Shown here in pieces: positions 25,661 to 36,481 of a DNA stretch of 56,765 nt. The translations under genes were made by a program, and so were the position numbers. The notes beneath the pieces were generated by a model that saw only the letters and a program-made list of their open reading frames with translations, searched no databases and was not told the origin of the DNA. How positions within the stretch are numbered: the stretch's first letter is position 1; each line of letters begins with the position of its first letter. Origin of the DNA: Pseudomonadota bacterium (GTDB taxonomy: Bacteria; Pseudomonadota; Gammaproteobacteria; Burkholderiales; Chitinibacteraceae); NCBI GenBank assembly GCA_026399755.1, contig JAPLQI010000117.1, forward strand, positions 1 to 56,765, given 5' to 3'.

Positions 25661-26481
25661 AACAAAGAATTATTACTGCACTATTGCTGCTGCCTATTGT
25701 GCTTGCCGCTATTTTTATTTTGCCTAACGCGGGAGTGGTAGGCAATTTGGCGTGGATTGCATTTTGTGGGCTGATTATGGTGGCTGCAGCTTGGGAATGG
25801 CAGCGTTTATCCGGGATGCAAGGTTTGCTGGCTAAAGTCTATCCACTACTGACTGCCGCCTTATTTGCCCTGCTAAGCCAGCTTATTTATCAGCCCTTTT
25901 TATTGTTGGGTTTAATGTTAGGCGCAAGCTTGTTTTGGCTGTTGATTAATCCTTTATGGTTACTTAAAAAATGGCCGTTAGCTGCTGCGAGTAATTTGAA
26001 TGTGCTCTTGGGTTGGGCCTTAATATTGCCTGCTGGCTTGGCGCTGATTGTATTGCGCACGGCGGGGCCTTGGGCTTTGTTGTCAGTATTGGCGATTGCT
26101 TGGGTTGCAGATTCAGCGGCTTATTTCTCTGGCAAAGCCTTTGGTAAGCACAAGCTTGCACCGCAAATTAGCCCAGGGAAAAGCTGGGAAGGGGTAGTGG
26201 GCGGCTCATTGGGGGTGTTAATTTATGTTTATTTATTGCCTAAGTCGCTTTTTACCCAGGGTGAATTACTACCTTTGCCGTATTGGCTAGTGATTGCTAT
26301 CGTATTGACTGCTGTTAGCGTGATGGGGGATTTATTAGAATCCCTCTTCAAGCGCCAAGCAGGCATCAAAGATAGCAGCCAATTATTGCCTGGTCATGGC
26401 GGTGTACTGGATAGAGTGGATAGTTTATTGGCCATCTTGCCCGTAGCGGCAGCGATCTATCTTGCTTTCTTATTATTCTAA
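25654..26481 (+). CDS. cdsA: Phosphatidate cytidylyltransferase
   Basis: Makes CDP-diacylglycerol from phosphatidate and CTP for phospholipid synthesis at the inner membrane. The 275-residue protein has about eight hydrophobic segments. The family signature region contains VADSAAYFSGKAFGKHKLAPQISPGKSWEGVVGG in the middle and SVMGDLLESLFKRQAGIKDSSQLLPGHGGVLDRVDS near the C-terminus. The gene starts inside the end of uppS, so the two are probably coupled. Confidence 0.97.
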   Translation: MLKQRIITALLLLPIVLAAIFILPNAGVVGNLAWIAFCGLIMVAAAWEWQRLSGMQGLLAKVYPLLTAALFALLSQLIYQPFLLLGLMLGASLFWLLINPLWLLKKWPLAAASNLNVLLGWALILPAGLALIVLRTAGPWALLSVLAIAWVADSAAYFSGKAFGKHKLAPQISPGKSWEGVVGGSLGVLIYVYLLPKSLFTQGELLPLPYWLVIAIVLTAVSVMGDLLESLFKRQAGIKDSSQLLPGHGGVLDRVDSLLAILPVAAAIYLAFLLF

Positions 26482-26581
26482 ATTCAAAACGTATTTATTT
26501 ATTGCGCATTGAATGGTAGTGATAGAACGAATTACTCTGCACCTTGCATAATTTACTAGCATAGTGTGTTTTTATGATTAG

Positions 26582-26626
26582 GTGCTGAATTAATTAATGT
26601 ATTCATTCTATTAATTAATTCAGCAC
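26582..26626. repeat. Perfect 17-bp inverted repeat between cdsA and dxr
   Basis: GTGCTGAATTAATTAAT (26582-26598) and its exact reverse complement (26610-26626) flank an 11-base loop. The stem is AT-rich inside with GC ends. No T run follows, so it is not a typical terminator. Confidence 0.85.
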
Positions 26627-26704
26627 TTCGATCTATAAAGCTTGTTCGAGTAACTATTCTATAGTGCTTTCAGCGCATGGATTAAAGCGTAAGGCCATAT
26701 CATC

Positions 26705-27925
26705 ATGTCCTCAGTTTCCCTTCAAAAAATCACTATTCTTGGCTCAACGGGCAGCATTGGTGTCAGTACGCTCGATGTCATTGCTCGCCACCCTGATCGT
26801 TATTCGGTATTTGCCCTTACAGGTGCAAGTCAGCTTGAAAAATTGGCGCAGCAATGCGTGCAATTTAGGCCTCGCTTTGCGGTAGTTTTGGATGGTGTTT
26901 CTGCGCAAAAATTGGCAGTGCTATTAAAAGAGCAGGGCTCAAATACCGAAGTATTATGGGGCGCGGCTGCGCTCAGTGATGTTTCAACGGCAACGGAAGT
27001 CGATGCTGTGATGGCCGCTATCGTGGGCGCAGCAGGGATGCGTCCTACCTTGGATGCGGCACGGGCAGGTAAGCGTGTTTTGTTGGCAAATAAAGAAACC
27101 CTCGTTTTGGCTGGGGCTTTATTTATGGATGCGGTGCGTGAGTCGGGGGCAGAATTATTGCCGATTGATAGTGAGCATAATGCTATTTTTCAAGCCTTAC
27201 CCCCTCTTTATCGCGAAAATCCTTACGCAGGGAATTTGCAAGGCGCAGGAATAAAGCGCATTTTGCTGACTGCCTCTGGCGGGCCATTTCGCTTAATGCC
27301 TCATGAAGAATTACAGTTTGTGTCGCCAGAGCAAGCCTGCAAGCATCCCAATTGGTCGATGGGCCGCAAAATCTCGGTAGATTCTGCTTCCTTGATGAAT
27401 AAGGGACTGGAGGTTATTGAAGCGCGCTGGTTGTTTAATGCGCCTAAAAAAGAAGATATTTCAGTGATTGTGCATCCGCAAAGCGTGGTGCACTCGATGG
27501 TCGAGTATATGGATGGATCCGTCTTGGCGCAGCTAGGCAATCCAGATATGCGTACGCCAATTGCCTATGGCATGGCCTACCCTGAGCGAGTGGACGCGGG
27601 TGTGAAATCATTGGATTTTTTTAGTGTGGGTCGCTTAGATTTTGAAGCGCCAGATTTAAAGCGTTTTCCTTGTTTGCAATTAGCATTCGATGCCTTGGCG
27701 GCCGGAAGTGCTGCACCTGCTATTTTAAATGCGGCCAATGAAGTGGCAGTAGAAGGCTTTTTAAATAAAGCCTTACGCTTTACAGATATCCCCGTATTAA
27801 TTGAATCTGTATTAAATCAATGCGCTCATCGTGCTACAGCAGAATCACTCTCCGCCTTGCTAGATGCGGATCAATCTGCGCGTATTGCTGCACGTGCTTG
27901 GCTACAGAGCCATCCTGCATGCTGA
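26705..27925 (+). CDS. dxr: 1-deoxy-D-xylulose-5-phosphate reductoisomerase
   Basis: Second step of the MEP isoprenoid pathway (DXP to MEP, NADPH dependent), upstream of undecaprenol synthesis. The 406-residue protein has the NADPH loop [29 protein letters not shown], the metal site [14 protein letters not shown], and the loop [27 protein letters not shown] and [13 protein letters not shown] follow. It lies between cdsA and rseP as in many proteobacteria and overlaps rseP by seven bases. Confidence 0.98.
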   Translation: MSSVSLQKITILGSTGSIGVSTLDVIARHPDRYSVFALTGASQLEKLAQQCVQFRPRFAVVLDGVSAQKLAVLLKEQGSNTEVLWGAAALSDVSTATEVDAVMAAIVGAAGMRPTLDAARAGKRVLLANKETLVLAGALFMDAVRESGAELLPIDSEHNAIFQALPPLYRENPYAGNLQGAGIKRILLTASGGPFRLMPHEELQFVSPEQACKHPNWSMGRKISVDSASLMNKGLEVIEARWLFNAPKKEDISVIVHPQSVVHSMVEYMDGSVLAQLGNPDMRTPIAYGMAYPERVDAGVKSLDFFSVGRLDFEAPDLKRFPCLQLAFDALAAGSAAPAILNAANEVAVEGFLNKALRFTDIPVLIESVLNQCAHRATAESLSALLDADQSARIAARAWLQSHPAC

Positions 27926-29268
27926 TTACCATTCTGGCGTTTATCGTTGCGATTGGTCTATTGGTTTCCATTCATGAATATGGGCATTACCGCGTAGCAA
28001 AGAGCTGCGGAGTCAAGGTGTTGGTTTTCTCTATTGGTTTTGGCCGAACGCTATGGCAATGGCAGCGCGGTGAGACTCTTTGGAAAATTGGTGTCATTCC
28101 TTTGGGTGGCTACGTTCGAATGTTGGATGAACGTGAGGGCGACCCTATCGCCGCAGTCGACTTGCCTCGAGCATTTAATCGTCAAGCGCCTTTAGCCAAA
28201 ATGGCGATTGTTGCCGCAGGGCCAGTGGCTAATTTTTTGCTCGCGATTGCTCTTTACTGGGGCTTATCTCTGTCTGGCGTAGAGATCCTTAAACCGGTTG
28301 TTTCTTTTGTAAGCCCTAACTCTGCAGCAGAAAAATCAGGGATTAGGCCCGGTGATGAAGTCATTTCGCTGGCTGGAAAAGCTGTTTCTAGTTGGGAAGA
28401 GCTGCAGTTTTCTTTGCTTGAGCAAGGGGGAAGTGCGGTAACAGTACCCTTGCAGCTTCGATCTATTACTGGTTCAGAGCGCGCTATTGCTTTGGATTTG
28501 AGCCAATTAAAGCGTGATGATATAGACCAACAATTATTGTCTCGTCTCGGAATCTCCCCTATTCCGCTGAGCCTGCGTGTCTCTCAGGTAGCACCCAAAA
28601 GTGCTGCAGCGAGCGCAGGCATCATGGCGGGTGATTTGCTCTATATGATTGATGGCCAGCCTTTGCATGGTTGGGCCGATGTTCAAGAGAAAGTCGCAAA
28701 ATCAGCGGGACAGCCTTTGCTTTTAAGCTGGAAGCGCGATGGGCAAGTCCTTGAACGTACAGTTATTCCTGATGCTTTAGAAGAAAACGGCAAGAAAGTA
28801 GGCAAGCTGGGCCTCTCGCCGGTTGTCGATGCGTCCGCCTGGAAGCAACAGCAATTTGAGCGTCAATTTGGTGTGTTGAGCGGCCTGCAATATGCCGTTA
28901 ATAAAACATACCAAGGCAGCCGTCTTACTTTAATTATGTTCTGGAAAATGCTCACGGGATTGGTTTCGATTAAGCAAGTTAGCGGCCCAATTACGATTGC
29001 AAATTATGCTGGTGAAAGCGCGCGTTTAGGCGTGAGTGCATTTCTTGAATATCTTTGTGTTATTAGTATTAGTTTGGGGGTTTTAAACCTACTGCCCTTG
29101 CCAGTGCTTGATGGTGGGCATTTGATGTATCATACGATAGAATTTTTGACGGGGTGGCGTTTGCCGCTGCGAGCAGAGGAATTTGGTCAGCGTGTGGGTA
29201 TCGTCTTATTGTTGGGCTTGATGTCCTTAGCACTCTACAACGATATCTATCGAGTTTTTCTTGGCTAA
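27919..29268 (+). CDS. rseP: Site-2 metalloprotease RseP
   Basis: Intramembrane zinc protease that cleaves anti-sigma-E factor RseA and remnant signal peptides. From ATG 27919 it has 449 residues. The zinc motif HEYGH is at 19-23 in the first membrane helix. Two PDZ domains lie in the periplasmic middle (for example [20 protein letters not shown] and [19 protein letters not shown]). [13 protein letters not shown] in the later helix gives the third zinc ligand. The ORF extends upstream to 27820, but that part has no resemblance to the family. It overlaps the dxr end. Confidence 0.97.
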   Translation: MLITILAFIVAIGLLVSIHEYGHYRVAKSCGVKVLVFSIGFGRTLWQWQRGETLWKIGVIPLGGYVRMLDEREGDPIAAVDLPRAFNRQAPLAKMAIVAAGPVANFLLAIALYWGLSLSGVEILKPVVSFVSPNSAAEKSGIRPGDEVISLAGKAVSSWEELQFSLLEQGGSAVTVPLQLRSITGSERAIALDLSQLKRDDIDQQLLSRLGISPIPLSLRVSQVAPKSAAASAGIMAGDLLYMIDGQPLHGWADVQEKVAKSAGQPLLLSWKRDGQVLERTVIPDALEENGKKVGKLGLSPVVDASAWKQQQFERQFGVLSGLQYAVNKTYQGSRLTLIMFWKMLTGLVSIKQVSGPITIANYAGESARLGVSAFLEYLCVISISLGVLNLLPLPVLDGGHLMYHTIEFLTGWRLPLRAEEFGQRVGIVLLLGLMSLALYNDIYRVFLG

Positions 29269-29415
29269 TCGTAGAATTAAAAACGTAATGAGCGATTTAA
29301 ATACAAGGTAGAAACAAGGCTTGTCATTCTAAGCAAGGGCTTTTGGCCGTTTTTTAACGTAGTGTGGGCAGTGCTTTGCATTGGCCTGCTAACTCATTAG
29401 TGACTCTTCAGAATA

Positions 29416-31704
29416 ATGAAATTAAAATCGATAAACTTGTTGTTAGCAGCAGCCCTTGCCGGCATTGCCTTTCCTAGTTGGGCGGTTGAGCCATTCGTGA
29501 TTCGCGATATTCGCGTTGAAGGACTGCAGCGCACCGATGCGGGTACTATTTTCAATTACCTGCCGGTTAAAGTCGGCGATCGTTTTGACGATAGCCGTGC
29601 GCAAGAAGCCATTAAAGCGTTGTTTGCTACAGGCTTTTTTAATGATGTGCGTGTTGAATCAAATGGTAATGTACTCATTGTGACCGTTGATGAGCGCCCA
29701 ACCATCGCGCAGATTAATGTCAATGGCTCCAAAATGCTGGAAAAAGATCAAATCAAAAGCGCACTAAAAAGCCAAAGCTTTGCGGAAGGGCGTATTTTTG
29801 ATCAAAGCGTTTTAGATGCAGCCGTGCAAGAAATTAAGCAACAATATTATTCGCGTGGTCGTTATTCTGTCGTGGTTAAAACAGAAGTTACCAAATTAGA
29901 GCGTAATCGTGTGGGTGTTCAGCTCGATATTTCTGAAGGGGAAGTCGCACGTATTCAGCAAATCAATATTGTTGGCAATAAAGCTTTTTCAGAAGATGAT
30001 TTGCTCGATATGCTGTCGCAAACGACGGGTGGTTGGCTGACGTGGTATACCAAAGCGGATCAGTATTCTAAGCAAAAGCTTTCCGCCGATATGGAAAAAT
30101 TGCGCTCCTGGTATATGGATCGTGGTTATATCGAATTCAATGTGGATTCCACGCAGGTGGCTATTTCGGAAGATCGCGAAGGGATTTTCCTCACTTTAAA
30201 TATAGCTGAAGGTAAGCAATTTGAAGTGAGCGATGTCAAGCTATTGGGCGACACCGTTATTGATCCCGCTATCCTAAAAAAACTCATCACGCTTAATACC
30301 GGCGATGTGTTTTCGCGTGAAAATTTGAATCGATCCACTGCCGCCATTACCGAGGCATTGGGTGATGTAGGCTATGCATTTGCAAATGTGAATGCGGTGC
30401 CTGAGATTGATCAAAAAAATAATAAAGTCGCTTTCACGTTTTATGTGGACCCGGGTAAAAAAACCTATGTAAGACGGATTAATGTAAATGGCAATTCGCA
30501 AACGCGCGATGTGGTTATTCGCCGTGAATTACGTCAATTAGAATCTGCGGCTTATGATGGCTCTAAGATTAAACGCTCTAAACAGCGTTTAGAGCAGCTT
30601 GATTACTTCGGTGAAATTGTTGTTGATACCCCCTTGGTGCCGGATACGGCTGACCAAGTCGATATGAATGTAACGGTTACCGAAAAGAAATCAGGCAATT
30701 TCAATATTGGCGCAGGTTATGGTCAAAGTGAAGGGGTGGTCTTGGTCTTGTCCCTTTCACAAAACAACTTCTTAGGCAGTGGCAAGCAATTCGCAGTTGA
30801 AGTGAATTCAAGTTCGTCTAATAAAGTGTATTCCCTAGGGGTCACTAATCCCTATGCCACACCTGACGGCGTATCTGTAGGCTGGAATCTGTATCGCCGC
30901 GATACCGATCCATCTAAAGTTGATTTGGGCAATTACACCACATCGTCATATGGTTTTAGCTCGAATTTTAGTTTGCCTTTAACTGAAAGTAATCGAATTG
31001 GCTTTGGTTTAGGTTTTGAAAGCTTAGCCATTCAAGCCGATGCAAGCGCACCACAACACGTGCTTAATTTTGTAAACAATCAAGGCGCTAGAAATAAAAC
31101 CTTCCCAGTGTCTGTGAATTGGGGACGGGACACGCGTAATAGCGGCTCTTACCCAACATCAGGCTGGTTACTAAGCGTGAACGGTGAAGTGACTGCACCG
31201 TTCTCAGATGTCGACTATTACAAGCTGTCCACACGCAGCCAATACTTTATTCCCTTTGGCAAAGAAATGAGCCTGATGTGGAATGTGGAGGGCGGCTATG
31301 GTCACTCTTATGGTGATAGCTTATATCCGTTTTATAAGAATTTTTACGCTGGTGGCGTAGGCTCTATTCGCGGCTTCCGCTCTGGCTCAGTTGGCCCTGT
31401 CGATAGCAAGGGTGATGGGATGGGGGGTGATAAGCGCATTATTAATAACTTTGAATTCTTCTTCCCTATCCCTGGCTTGAAAAATGATCGTTCAACGCGC
31501 CTCAGTGTGTTTGCTGATTCTGGTGCGGTATGGGGCGCTGGCTCTAGGCCTGATGCTAGCGAGCTTCGCTACTCTGCAGGTGTTGCCTTTACATGGGTTT
31601 CACCCGTTGGCCCAATTAAATTAAGCTGGGCAGCACCCTTTAATGCTCAGCCTACTGACCGCGTAGAGCGCGGGCTTCAATTCCAGCTAGGCCAAGTATT
31701 CTGA
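29416..31704 (+). CDS. bamA: Outer-membrane assembly factor BamA
   Basis: Core of the BAM complex that inserts beta-barrels into the outer membrane. The 762-residue protein has a signal peptide (MKLKSINLLLAAALAGIAFPSWA). Five POTRA domains (about 25-420) include LRSWYMDRGYIEF. The 16-strand barrel has the conserved VRGF-type motif as GSIRGFRSG near 652. It ends in Phe, the outer-membrane targeting residue. Length is slightly below E. coli (810). It is followed 20 bases later by skp. Confidence 0.98.
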   Translation: MKLKSINLLLAAALAGIAFPSWAVEPFVIRDIRVEGLQRTDAGTIFNYLPVKVGDRFDDSRAQEAIKALFATGFFNDVRVESNGNVLIVTVDERPTIAQINVNGSKMLEKDQIKSALKSQSFAEGRIFDQSVLDAAVQEIKQQYYSRGRYSVVVKTEVTKLERNRVGVQLDISEGEVARIQQINIVGNKAFSEDDLLDMLSQTTGGWLTWYTKADQYSKQKLSADMEKLRSWYMDRGYIEFNVDSTQVAISEDREGIFLTLNIAEGKQFEVSDVKLLGDTVIDPAILKKLITLNTGDVFSRENLNRSTAAITEALGDVGYAFANVNAVPEIDQKNNKVAFTFYVDPGKKTYVRRINVNGNSQTRDVVIRRELRQLESAAYDGSKIKRSKQRLEQLDYFGEIVVDTPLVPDTADQVDMNVTVTEKKSGNFNIGAGYGQSEGVVLVLSLSQNNFLGSGKQFAVEVNSSSSNKVYSLGVTNPYATPDGVSVGWNLYRRDTDPSKVDLGNYTTSSYGFSSNFSLPLTESNRIGFGLGFESLAIQADASAPQHVLNFVNNQGARNKTFPVSVNWGRDTRNSGSYPTSGWLLSVNGEVTAPFSDVDYYKLSTRSQYFIPFGKEMSLMWNVEGGYGHSYGDSLYPFYKNFYAGGVGSIRGFRSGSVGPVDSKGDGMGGDKRIINNFEFFFPIPGLKNDRSTRLSVFADSGAVWGAGSRPDASELRYSAGVAFTWVSPVGPIKLSWAAPFNAQPTDRVERGLQFQLGQVF

Positions 31705-31723
31705 TTTTTAAGGAGCTATATTC

Positions 31724-32218
31724 ATGTTGAAATGGTCGCGCACTTTATGGGCAACTCTATGTTTTGCTCTTGCCTCTAGCGCCTTTGCTGCTGATGTGCG
31801 AATTGGCTTTATTGATGTGGGCCGAATCTTAAGAGAGTCGTCTCCTGGCTTAAGAGTTGGTAAAAAACTAGAGCGTGAATTTGAGGCTCGTCGACTTGAG
31901 TTGCAAAAAACAGAGACTCAAGGCAAAGCGTTGCAGCAGTTGTTTGATAAGGGCACATTTACCGAAGCGGATCGTCGCCTGAAAGGGCGCGAGCTGCTTA
32001 AAATGAATCAAGATTATCAGCGCATGCAGCGTGAGCTAAGCGAAGACATGAATACGCGCAGAAATGAAGAGCTAGCAGGCTTGCAAGAGCGTTTAAATAG
32101 TGCGATTGCACAGGTAGCCACCAGTGAAAAGTACGATCTAATTTTGCAAGAAGCATCATGGTTCAATCCACGTATTGATATTACAGACAAAGTATTAAAG
32201 CTTTTAGCGGACAAATAA
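31724..32218 (+). CDS. skp: Periplasmic chaperone Skp/OmpH
   Basis: Trimeric chaperone that holds unfolded outer-membrane proteins for BamA. The 164-residue protein has a signal peptide (ends SSAFAA, then DVRIGFIDVGRIL). A long charged helical section of about 45-130 would form the tentacle. The C-terminus (EKYDLILQEASWFNPRIDITDKV) is typical of OmpH. AAGGAG lies before the ATG. It lies between bamA and lpxD as in most relatives. Confidence 0.96.
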   Translation: MLKWSRTLWATLCFALASSAFAADVRIGFIDVGRILRESSPGLRVGKKLEREFEARRLELQKTETQGKALQQLFDKGTFTEADRRLKGRELLKMNQDYQRMQRELSEDMNTRRNEELAGLQERLNSAIAQVATSEKYDLILQEASWFNPRIDITDKVLKLLADK

Positions 32219-32222
32219 ACGC

Positions 32223-33275
32223 ATGGTTTTTACCTTATCAAAACTCGTTGAACGCCTTGGCGGTGAACGCCAAGGAGAAGACATCACGATTACGGGTGTG
32301 GCCGCTCTGGAGCGGGCGGGCGCTAACGATATTGGATTTTTATCTAACCCACGTTTGCGTGCGCAATTGCAAAGCAGTGCTGCCGGGGCATTTATTGTTC
32401 GAGCGGCTGAAAGTAGTTATTTAGATCGTCCACATATTATTACTCGCGACCCGCAGCTTTACTTTGCACAGGTTGCTCAATTGTTTCACCCTCAGCCGCT
32501 AGCCCTTGCAGGAATTCATGCGCGTGCCATCGTCGATCCATTGTCCACGGTGGCAAGTAGCGCCCAAATTGGCCCCGGAGTAGTGATTGAAGCGGGCGCA
32601 ATTATTGGCGCGCGTACCATCGTCATGGCCAACACCTATATTGGTGTGGGCGTGGAGATTGGTGAGGATTGCTTGATCCACCCTAGTACCAGTGTGCATC
32701 GCGGCGCTTTTATTGGTGATCGCGTTATTTTGCATAGCAATGCGGTGATTGCTGGCGATGGCTTTGGCAACGCTTGGGCAGTGGACCATTGGGAAAAAAT
32801 TCCTCAGATTGGCCGTGTCTTGATCGGTAATGATGTGGAAATCGGCTCGTGTACCACCGTGGACCGAGGTGCGCTGAACGATACCGTAATCGGCAATGGC
32901 GCTCGAATTGATAATTTAATTCAAGTTGCCCATAACGTTCAAATTGGCGAACACACGGCCATGGCGGCGTGCGTTGGGATTGCGGGCTCCACAAAAATTG
33001 GCGCACGGTGCCAAATTGGTGGCGCGGTGATGATTTCAGGGCATTTGGAAATTTGCGATGGGGTAACCGTGCTGGGCGGTACTTTAGTTGGCAAAACCAT
33101 TCGTGAGGCGGGAGTTTATTCCGGCTCCTACCCGATGCAAACGCATGACGATTGGCGGCACAATGCGGCACATTTGCGGCATTTGGATGAATTGGCCAAG
33201 CGGATTAAACAACTCGAAAGAGAAGTAAAGGCACTTGCCTCGCCGATTGAAACACCCGATGAAGCATCGAATTGA
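32223..33275 (+). CDS. lpxD: UDP-3-O-(R-3-hydroxyacyl)glucosamine N-acyltransferase
   Basis: Third step of lipid A synthesis. The 350-residue protein has an N-terminal uridine-binding domain (TGVAALERAGANDIGFLSNP) and a left-handed beta-helix of hexapeptide repeats from about 100 to 290. The catalytic His is in NLIQVAHNVQIG, and IAGDGFG is a family marker. A helical C-terminus (HLDELAKRIKQLEREVKAL) ends it. It starts four bases after the skp stop. Confidence 0.97.
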   Translation: MVFTLSKLVERLGGERQGEDITITGVAALERAGANDIGFLSNPRLRAQLQSSAAGAFIVRAAESSYLDRPHIITRDPQLYFAQVAQLFHPQPLALAGIHARAIVDPLSTVASSAQIGPGVVIEAGAIIGARTIVMANTYIGVGVEIGEDCLIHPSTSVHRGAFIGDRVILHSNAVIAGDGFGNAWAVDHWEKIPQIGRVLIGNDVEIGSCTTVDRGALNDTVIGNGARIDNLIQVAHNVQIGEHTAMAACVGIAGSTKIGARCQIGGAVMISGHLEICDGVTVLGGTLVGKTIREAGVYSGSYPMQTHDDWRHNAAHLRHLDELAKRIKQLEREVKALASPIETPDEASN

Positions 33276-33347
33276 TTTGAATAATGTGTTTATCGTATTA
33301 ATTGCAGAGAACTACGGCGCACAAACGCCGGTTGGAGAGTAAGAGTA

Positions 33348-33800
33348 ATGAGTCAAATTATGGATGTTTTAGAAATCGCTAAATGCTTGCCGCACCGCTA
33401 TCCGTTTTTATTAATTGATCGCGTATTAGATTTGCAGCCAGGTGTTTCGATTAAAGCCATTAAAAATGTCACCATTAATGAGCCCTTTTTTCAAGGCCAT
33501 TTTCCGACTTATCCGGTGATGCCAGGTGTGCTCATTATGGAAGCGTTGGCGCAAGCCGCGGGTGTTTTGTCGTATAAAAGTTTAGAAGTTGCACCATCAG
33601 AAGACTCGCTGTATTTCTTCGCAGGGATTGATAACGCGCGGTTTAAACGTCAAGTTGTGCCGGGCGATCAATTAACTTTATGCGTACAAATTACGGCCAA
33701 TAAACGGGGTATTTGGAAATATAAAGCACAAGCCTTTGTGGGGGATGAATTGGCTGCCGAAGCCGATTTGATGTGTGCACAGCGTGAAGTTAAGCGTTAA
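33348..33800 (+). CDS. fabZ: (3R)-hydroxyacyl-ACP dehydratase FabZ
   Basis: Dehydrates 3-hydroxyacyl-ACP and sits at the branch of fatty acid and lipid A synthesis. The 150-residue hot-dog-fold protein has [11 protein letters not shown] at 16-26. The catalytic His51 is in [16 protein letters not shown] and Glu65 in [10 protein letters not shown]. It lies between lpxD and lpxA, the usual order. GGAGAG lies near the ATG. Confidence 0.98.
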   Translation: MSQIMDVLEIAKCLPHRYPFLLIDRVLDLQPGVSIKAIKNVTINEPFFQGHFPTYPVMPGVLIMEALAQAAGVLSYKSLEVAPSEDSLYFFAGIDNARFKRQVVPGDQLTLCVQITANKRGIWKYKAQAFVGDELAAEADLMCAQREVKR

Positions 33801-33818
33801 TCAATTTTAAAAGTCAAT

Positions 33819-34595
33819 ATGCCTAAAATTCACCCTTCCGCCATTATTCATGACGGCGCCGAGCTTGCAGCTGATGTAGAGATCGGTCCTTTTTGCGTTA
33901 TTGGTGAGCATGTATCAATTGGTGCAGGCTCTAAATTAGAAGCCCATGTCGTGGTTGATGGGCATACGCAAATAGGTTGTCATAATCGCATTTATTCTTT
34001 TTCAAGCATAGGCTGCGCACCGCAAGATAAAAAATATGCGGGTGAGCCTACTCGTCTTGTGATTGGCGATGGCAATACTATTTTCCAAAATGTCACCATT
34101 TCAACAGGAACGGCTCAAGACGAAGGCGTGACTACAATTGGAAATGACAATTGGATTATGGCGTATGTACATATTGCGCATGATTGCAAAATTGGTAGCC
34201 ACACTATTTTTGCCAATAACACCACGCTAGCGGGTCATGTACATATTGGGGATTGGGTGATTTTAGGTGGTTTCACCACCGTACATCAATTCTGCAAAAT
34301 TGCGGAGCACGCTATGACGGCCTTTACGGCCGCAGTGGCGCAAGATGTACCGCCATTTGTTATGGCGGCGGGTAATCGTGCCGTGCCGAATGGTATTAAT
34401 AGCGAAGGCTTAAAACGCCGTGGTTTTAATGGCGAACAGATTCTTAATATCAAGCGCGCATATAAAACGCTCTATCGCCAAGGCTTGCCATTTACAGAGG
34501 CTAGAGCGCTGATTGAGGCGCAATGCGAGACTCAGCCTGAGCTTCAATCCTTTGCAGACTTTTTTGCGCAATCTACGCGCGGAATTATTCGTTAA
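33819..34595 (+). CDS. lpxA: UDP-GlcNAc acyltransferase LpxA
   Basis: First step of lipid A synthesis. The 258-residue protein has the left-handed beta-helix built from hexapeptide repeats (IHPSAIIHDGAELAADVEIGPF from the start). The catalytic His is in MAYVHIAHDCKIG (near 122), and IFANNTTLAGHV is a family marker. A helical C-terminal domain (RGFNGEQILNIKRAYKTLYRQ) follows. It lies between fabZ and lpxB. Confidence 0.98.
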   Translation: MPKIHPSAIIHDGAELAADVEIGPFCVIGEHVSIGAGSKLEAHVVVDGHTQIGCHNRIYSFSSIGCAPQDKKYAGEPTRLVIGDGNTIFQNVTISTGTAQDEGVTTIGNDNWIMAYVHIAHDCKIGSHTIFANNTTLAGHVHIGDWVILGGFTTVHQFCKIAEHAMTAFTAAVAQDVPPFVMAAGNRAVPNGINSEGLKRRGFNGEQILNIKRAYKTLYRQGLPFTEARALIEAQCETQPELQSFADFFAQSTRGIIR

Positions 34596-34596
34596 G

Positions 34597-35793
34597 ATGC
34601 AGCGCATACTTGATACTCATGGTGATATTCATCGCAATAATCGTGCTCGCTTGCGTATTGCCGTAGTGGCGGGCGAATCTTCGGGCGATTTATTAGGTAG
34701 CCAACTTATTCTGGCCCTAAAGCAACGCCTGCCTCATGCCGAATTCTTTGGTATTGCTGGGCCTAAAATGCAGGCTGCGGGCTGTTCCTCGATTGTGCCG
34801 ATGGAAAAGCTGGCCGTGCGTGGCTATTTGGAAGTCATTCGCCATTTGCCCGAATTGCTGCGTATTCGCCGGCAATTAAAACAGCAATTACTTAGCGACA
34901 AACCCGATTTATTTATCGGTATTGATGCCCCTGATTTTAATTTTGGTTTAGAGAAATCGCTAAAGCAGGCCGGCATTCCAACGATTCATTATGTTGGGCC
35001 ATCCGTTTGGGCTTGGCGCTCGGAACGACTGAAAAAAATCGGGCAGTGCGTATCGCATATGCTGCTGCTTTTTCCCTTCGAAGAAAAAATCTACCAAGAC
35101 GCGCGTATTCCTGCCACCTATGTAGGGCACCCGCTTGCCGAGATTTTCCCTGAGGAGCCTAACCAAGCTGCGGTGCGAGAGACTTTAGAAATCTCGCCGC
35201 AAAGCGCCGTGTTCACCCTCTTGCCAGGTAGTCGGCAGAGTGAGGTGGAAATGCTGGCGACTTTGTTTGTTGAAACGGCTAAAAAGCTAAGTGAGCGCTA
35301 TCCCAATGCTTTGTTTTTAGTGCCTTTTATAACGCGTGAAACACGCTTGTTATTTGAGCAAGAAATTTGGAAGCAGGGCGCGCAAGAGCTACCGTTTCGT
35401 TTGATGTTTGGCCATGCCCACGAAGCGATGCAGGCGGCGGATGTGATTCTGCTCGCGTCTGGAACAGCCACCCTAGAAGCCATGATGTCACGTCAGCCTA
35501 TGGTGGTGACTTATCGCTTGTCGCCCCTGACTTATCGCATGGTCAAGCGAAAGCTGCGCTTGCCTTATGTCAGCCTGCCTAATGTACTGGCAGGGCAATT
35601 TATTGTGCCCGAGCTACTGCAAGACGATGCAACAGCCGACAACTTGGTGCAGGCCATCAGTAATTTGTATGATGACAAACGGCTTGCTGCGCGGTTAAGC
35701 CAACGCTTTGCTGATTTGCATCTTAGCCTGCGCTGCGGTGCTGCTGAACGAGCGGCAGATGCGGTGTGCTCAGTATTGGGAGCGAGGACGTGA
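34597..35793 (+). CDS. lpxB: Lipid-A-disaccharide synthase
   Basis: GT19 enzyme that joins UDP-2,3-diacylglucosamine and lipid X. The 398-residue protein (from ATG 34597) has [19 protein letters not shown] at the start, [16 protein letters not shown] in the middle, and [17 protein letters not shown] and [11 protein letters not shown] in the donor domain. The frame is open upstream into lpxA, but the chosen start lies one base after the lpxA stop. An internal start nearer the Arg-Ile-Ala-Val strand is possible. The stop overlaps the rnhB start (GTGA). Confidence 0.96.
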   Translation: MQRILDTHGDIHRNNRARLRIAVVAGESSGDLLGSQLILALKQRLPHAEFFGIAGPKMQAAGCSSIVPMEKLAVRGYLEVIRHLPELLRIRRQLKQQLLSDKPDLFIGIDAPDFNFGLEKSLKQAGIPTIHYVGPSVWAWRSERLKKIGQCVSHMLLLFPFEEKIYQDARIPATYVGHPLAEIFPEEPNQAAVRETLEISPQSAVFTLLPGSRQSEVEMLATLFVETAKKLSERYPNALFLVPFITRETRLLFEQEIWKQGAQELPFRLMFGHAHEAMQAADVILLASGTATLEAMMSRQPMVVTYRLSPLTYRMVKRKLRLPYVSLPNVLAGQFIVPELLQDDATADNLVQAISNLYDDKRLAARLSQRFADLHLSLRCGAAERAADAVCSVLGART

Positions 35794-36371
35794 GTTTGAT
35801 TTGTGGTGTTGATGAGGCAGGTAGGGGGCCTTTGGCGGGGGCTGTGTATGCGGCGGCAGTGATTCTGCCCGATCATTATGATTTGCCCGGTTTAAATGAT
35901 TCAAAAAAACTCACGGCACGCCGCCGTGATGTGCTGTTTGATTTAATTCAGTCTTGCGCCGTGTCGTGGTCTGTTGCGACGGCCTCGATCGAAGAAATTG
36001 ACGAGCTTAATATTCTACACGCCACCATGTTGGCGATGCAGCGTGCCGTTGCTGGCTTATCTCTTGTGCCTGAAGAAGCCTTGATTGATGGTAATCGTGT
36101 TCCTAAGGGTTTGACTGTGCCAGGACGCGCGATTATTGGGGGGGACGCCTTAGAAGCGTGCATCTCTGCTGCATCGATTTTGGCCAAAGTTAGCCGAGAT
36201 AGGGACGTAGAAATTTTTGAGGTTTTATATCCTGGTTATGGCTTTGCCCAACATAAAGGCTATCCCACTGCCCAGCACTTAGAGGCGTTAAAGCGCCTTG
36301 GCCCTTGCCCTGTGCATAGAAAAAGTTTTGGTCCGGTGATCAGGGCTTATGCACAAGCGTCACTTTGGTAA
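35790..36371 (+). CDS. rnhB: Ribonuclease HII
   Basis: Cleaves RNA in RNA-DNA hybrids and single ribonucleotides in DNA. The 193-residue protein has the active-site motif [13 protein letters not shown] near the N-terminus, [35 protein letters not shown], and [17 protein letters not shown] 35790 overlaps the lpxB TGA, with GGAGCGAGGA just upstream. The GTG at 35766 would add eight residues inside lpxB. The lpxD-to-rnhB order is widely conserved. Confidence 0.96.
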   Translation: MSLICGVDEAGRGPLAGAVYAAAVILPDHYDLPGLNDSKKLTARRRDVLFDLIQSCAVSWSVATASIEEIDELNILHATMLAMQRAVAGLSLVPEEALIDGNRVPKGLTVPGRAIIGGDALEACISAASILAKVSRDRDVEIFEVLYPGYGFAQHKGYPTAQHLEALKRLGPCPVHRKSFGPVIRAYAQASLW

Positions 36372-36481
36372 ATCAGCTATTTCTGTTTAATTCACTTTGA
36401 TTAGTTGTGGCGTTCTATTCAATATTCTAATATGCAGTCAGAGTAAGTTATTTTATATAGTTATCACAGGGAAGCTGACGC

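Noticed and set aside
32725-33171. Minus-strand frame of 148 codons inside lpxD
   Set aside because: Antisense to hexapeptide-repeat coding sequence; repetitive composition explains its openness.
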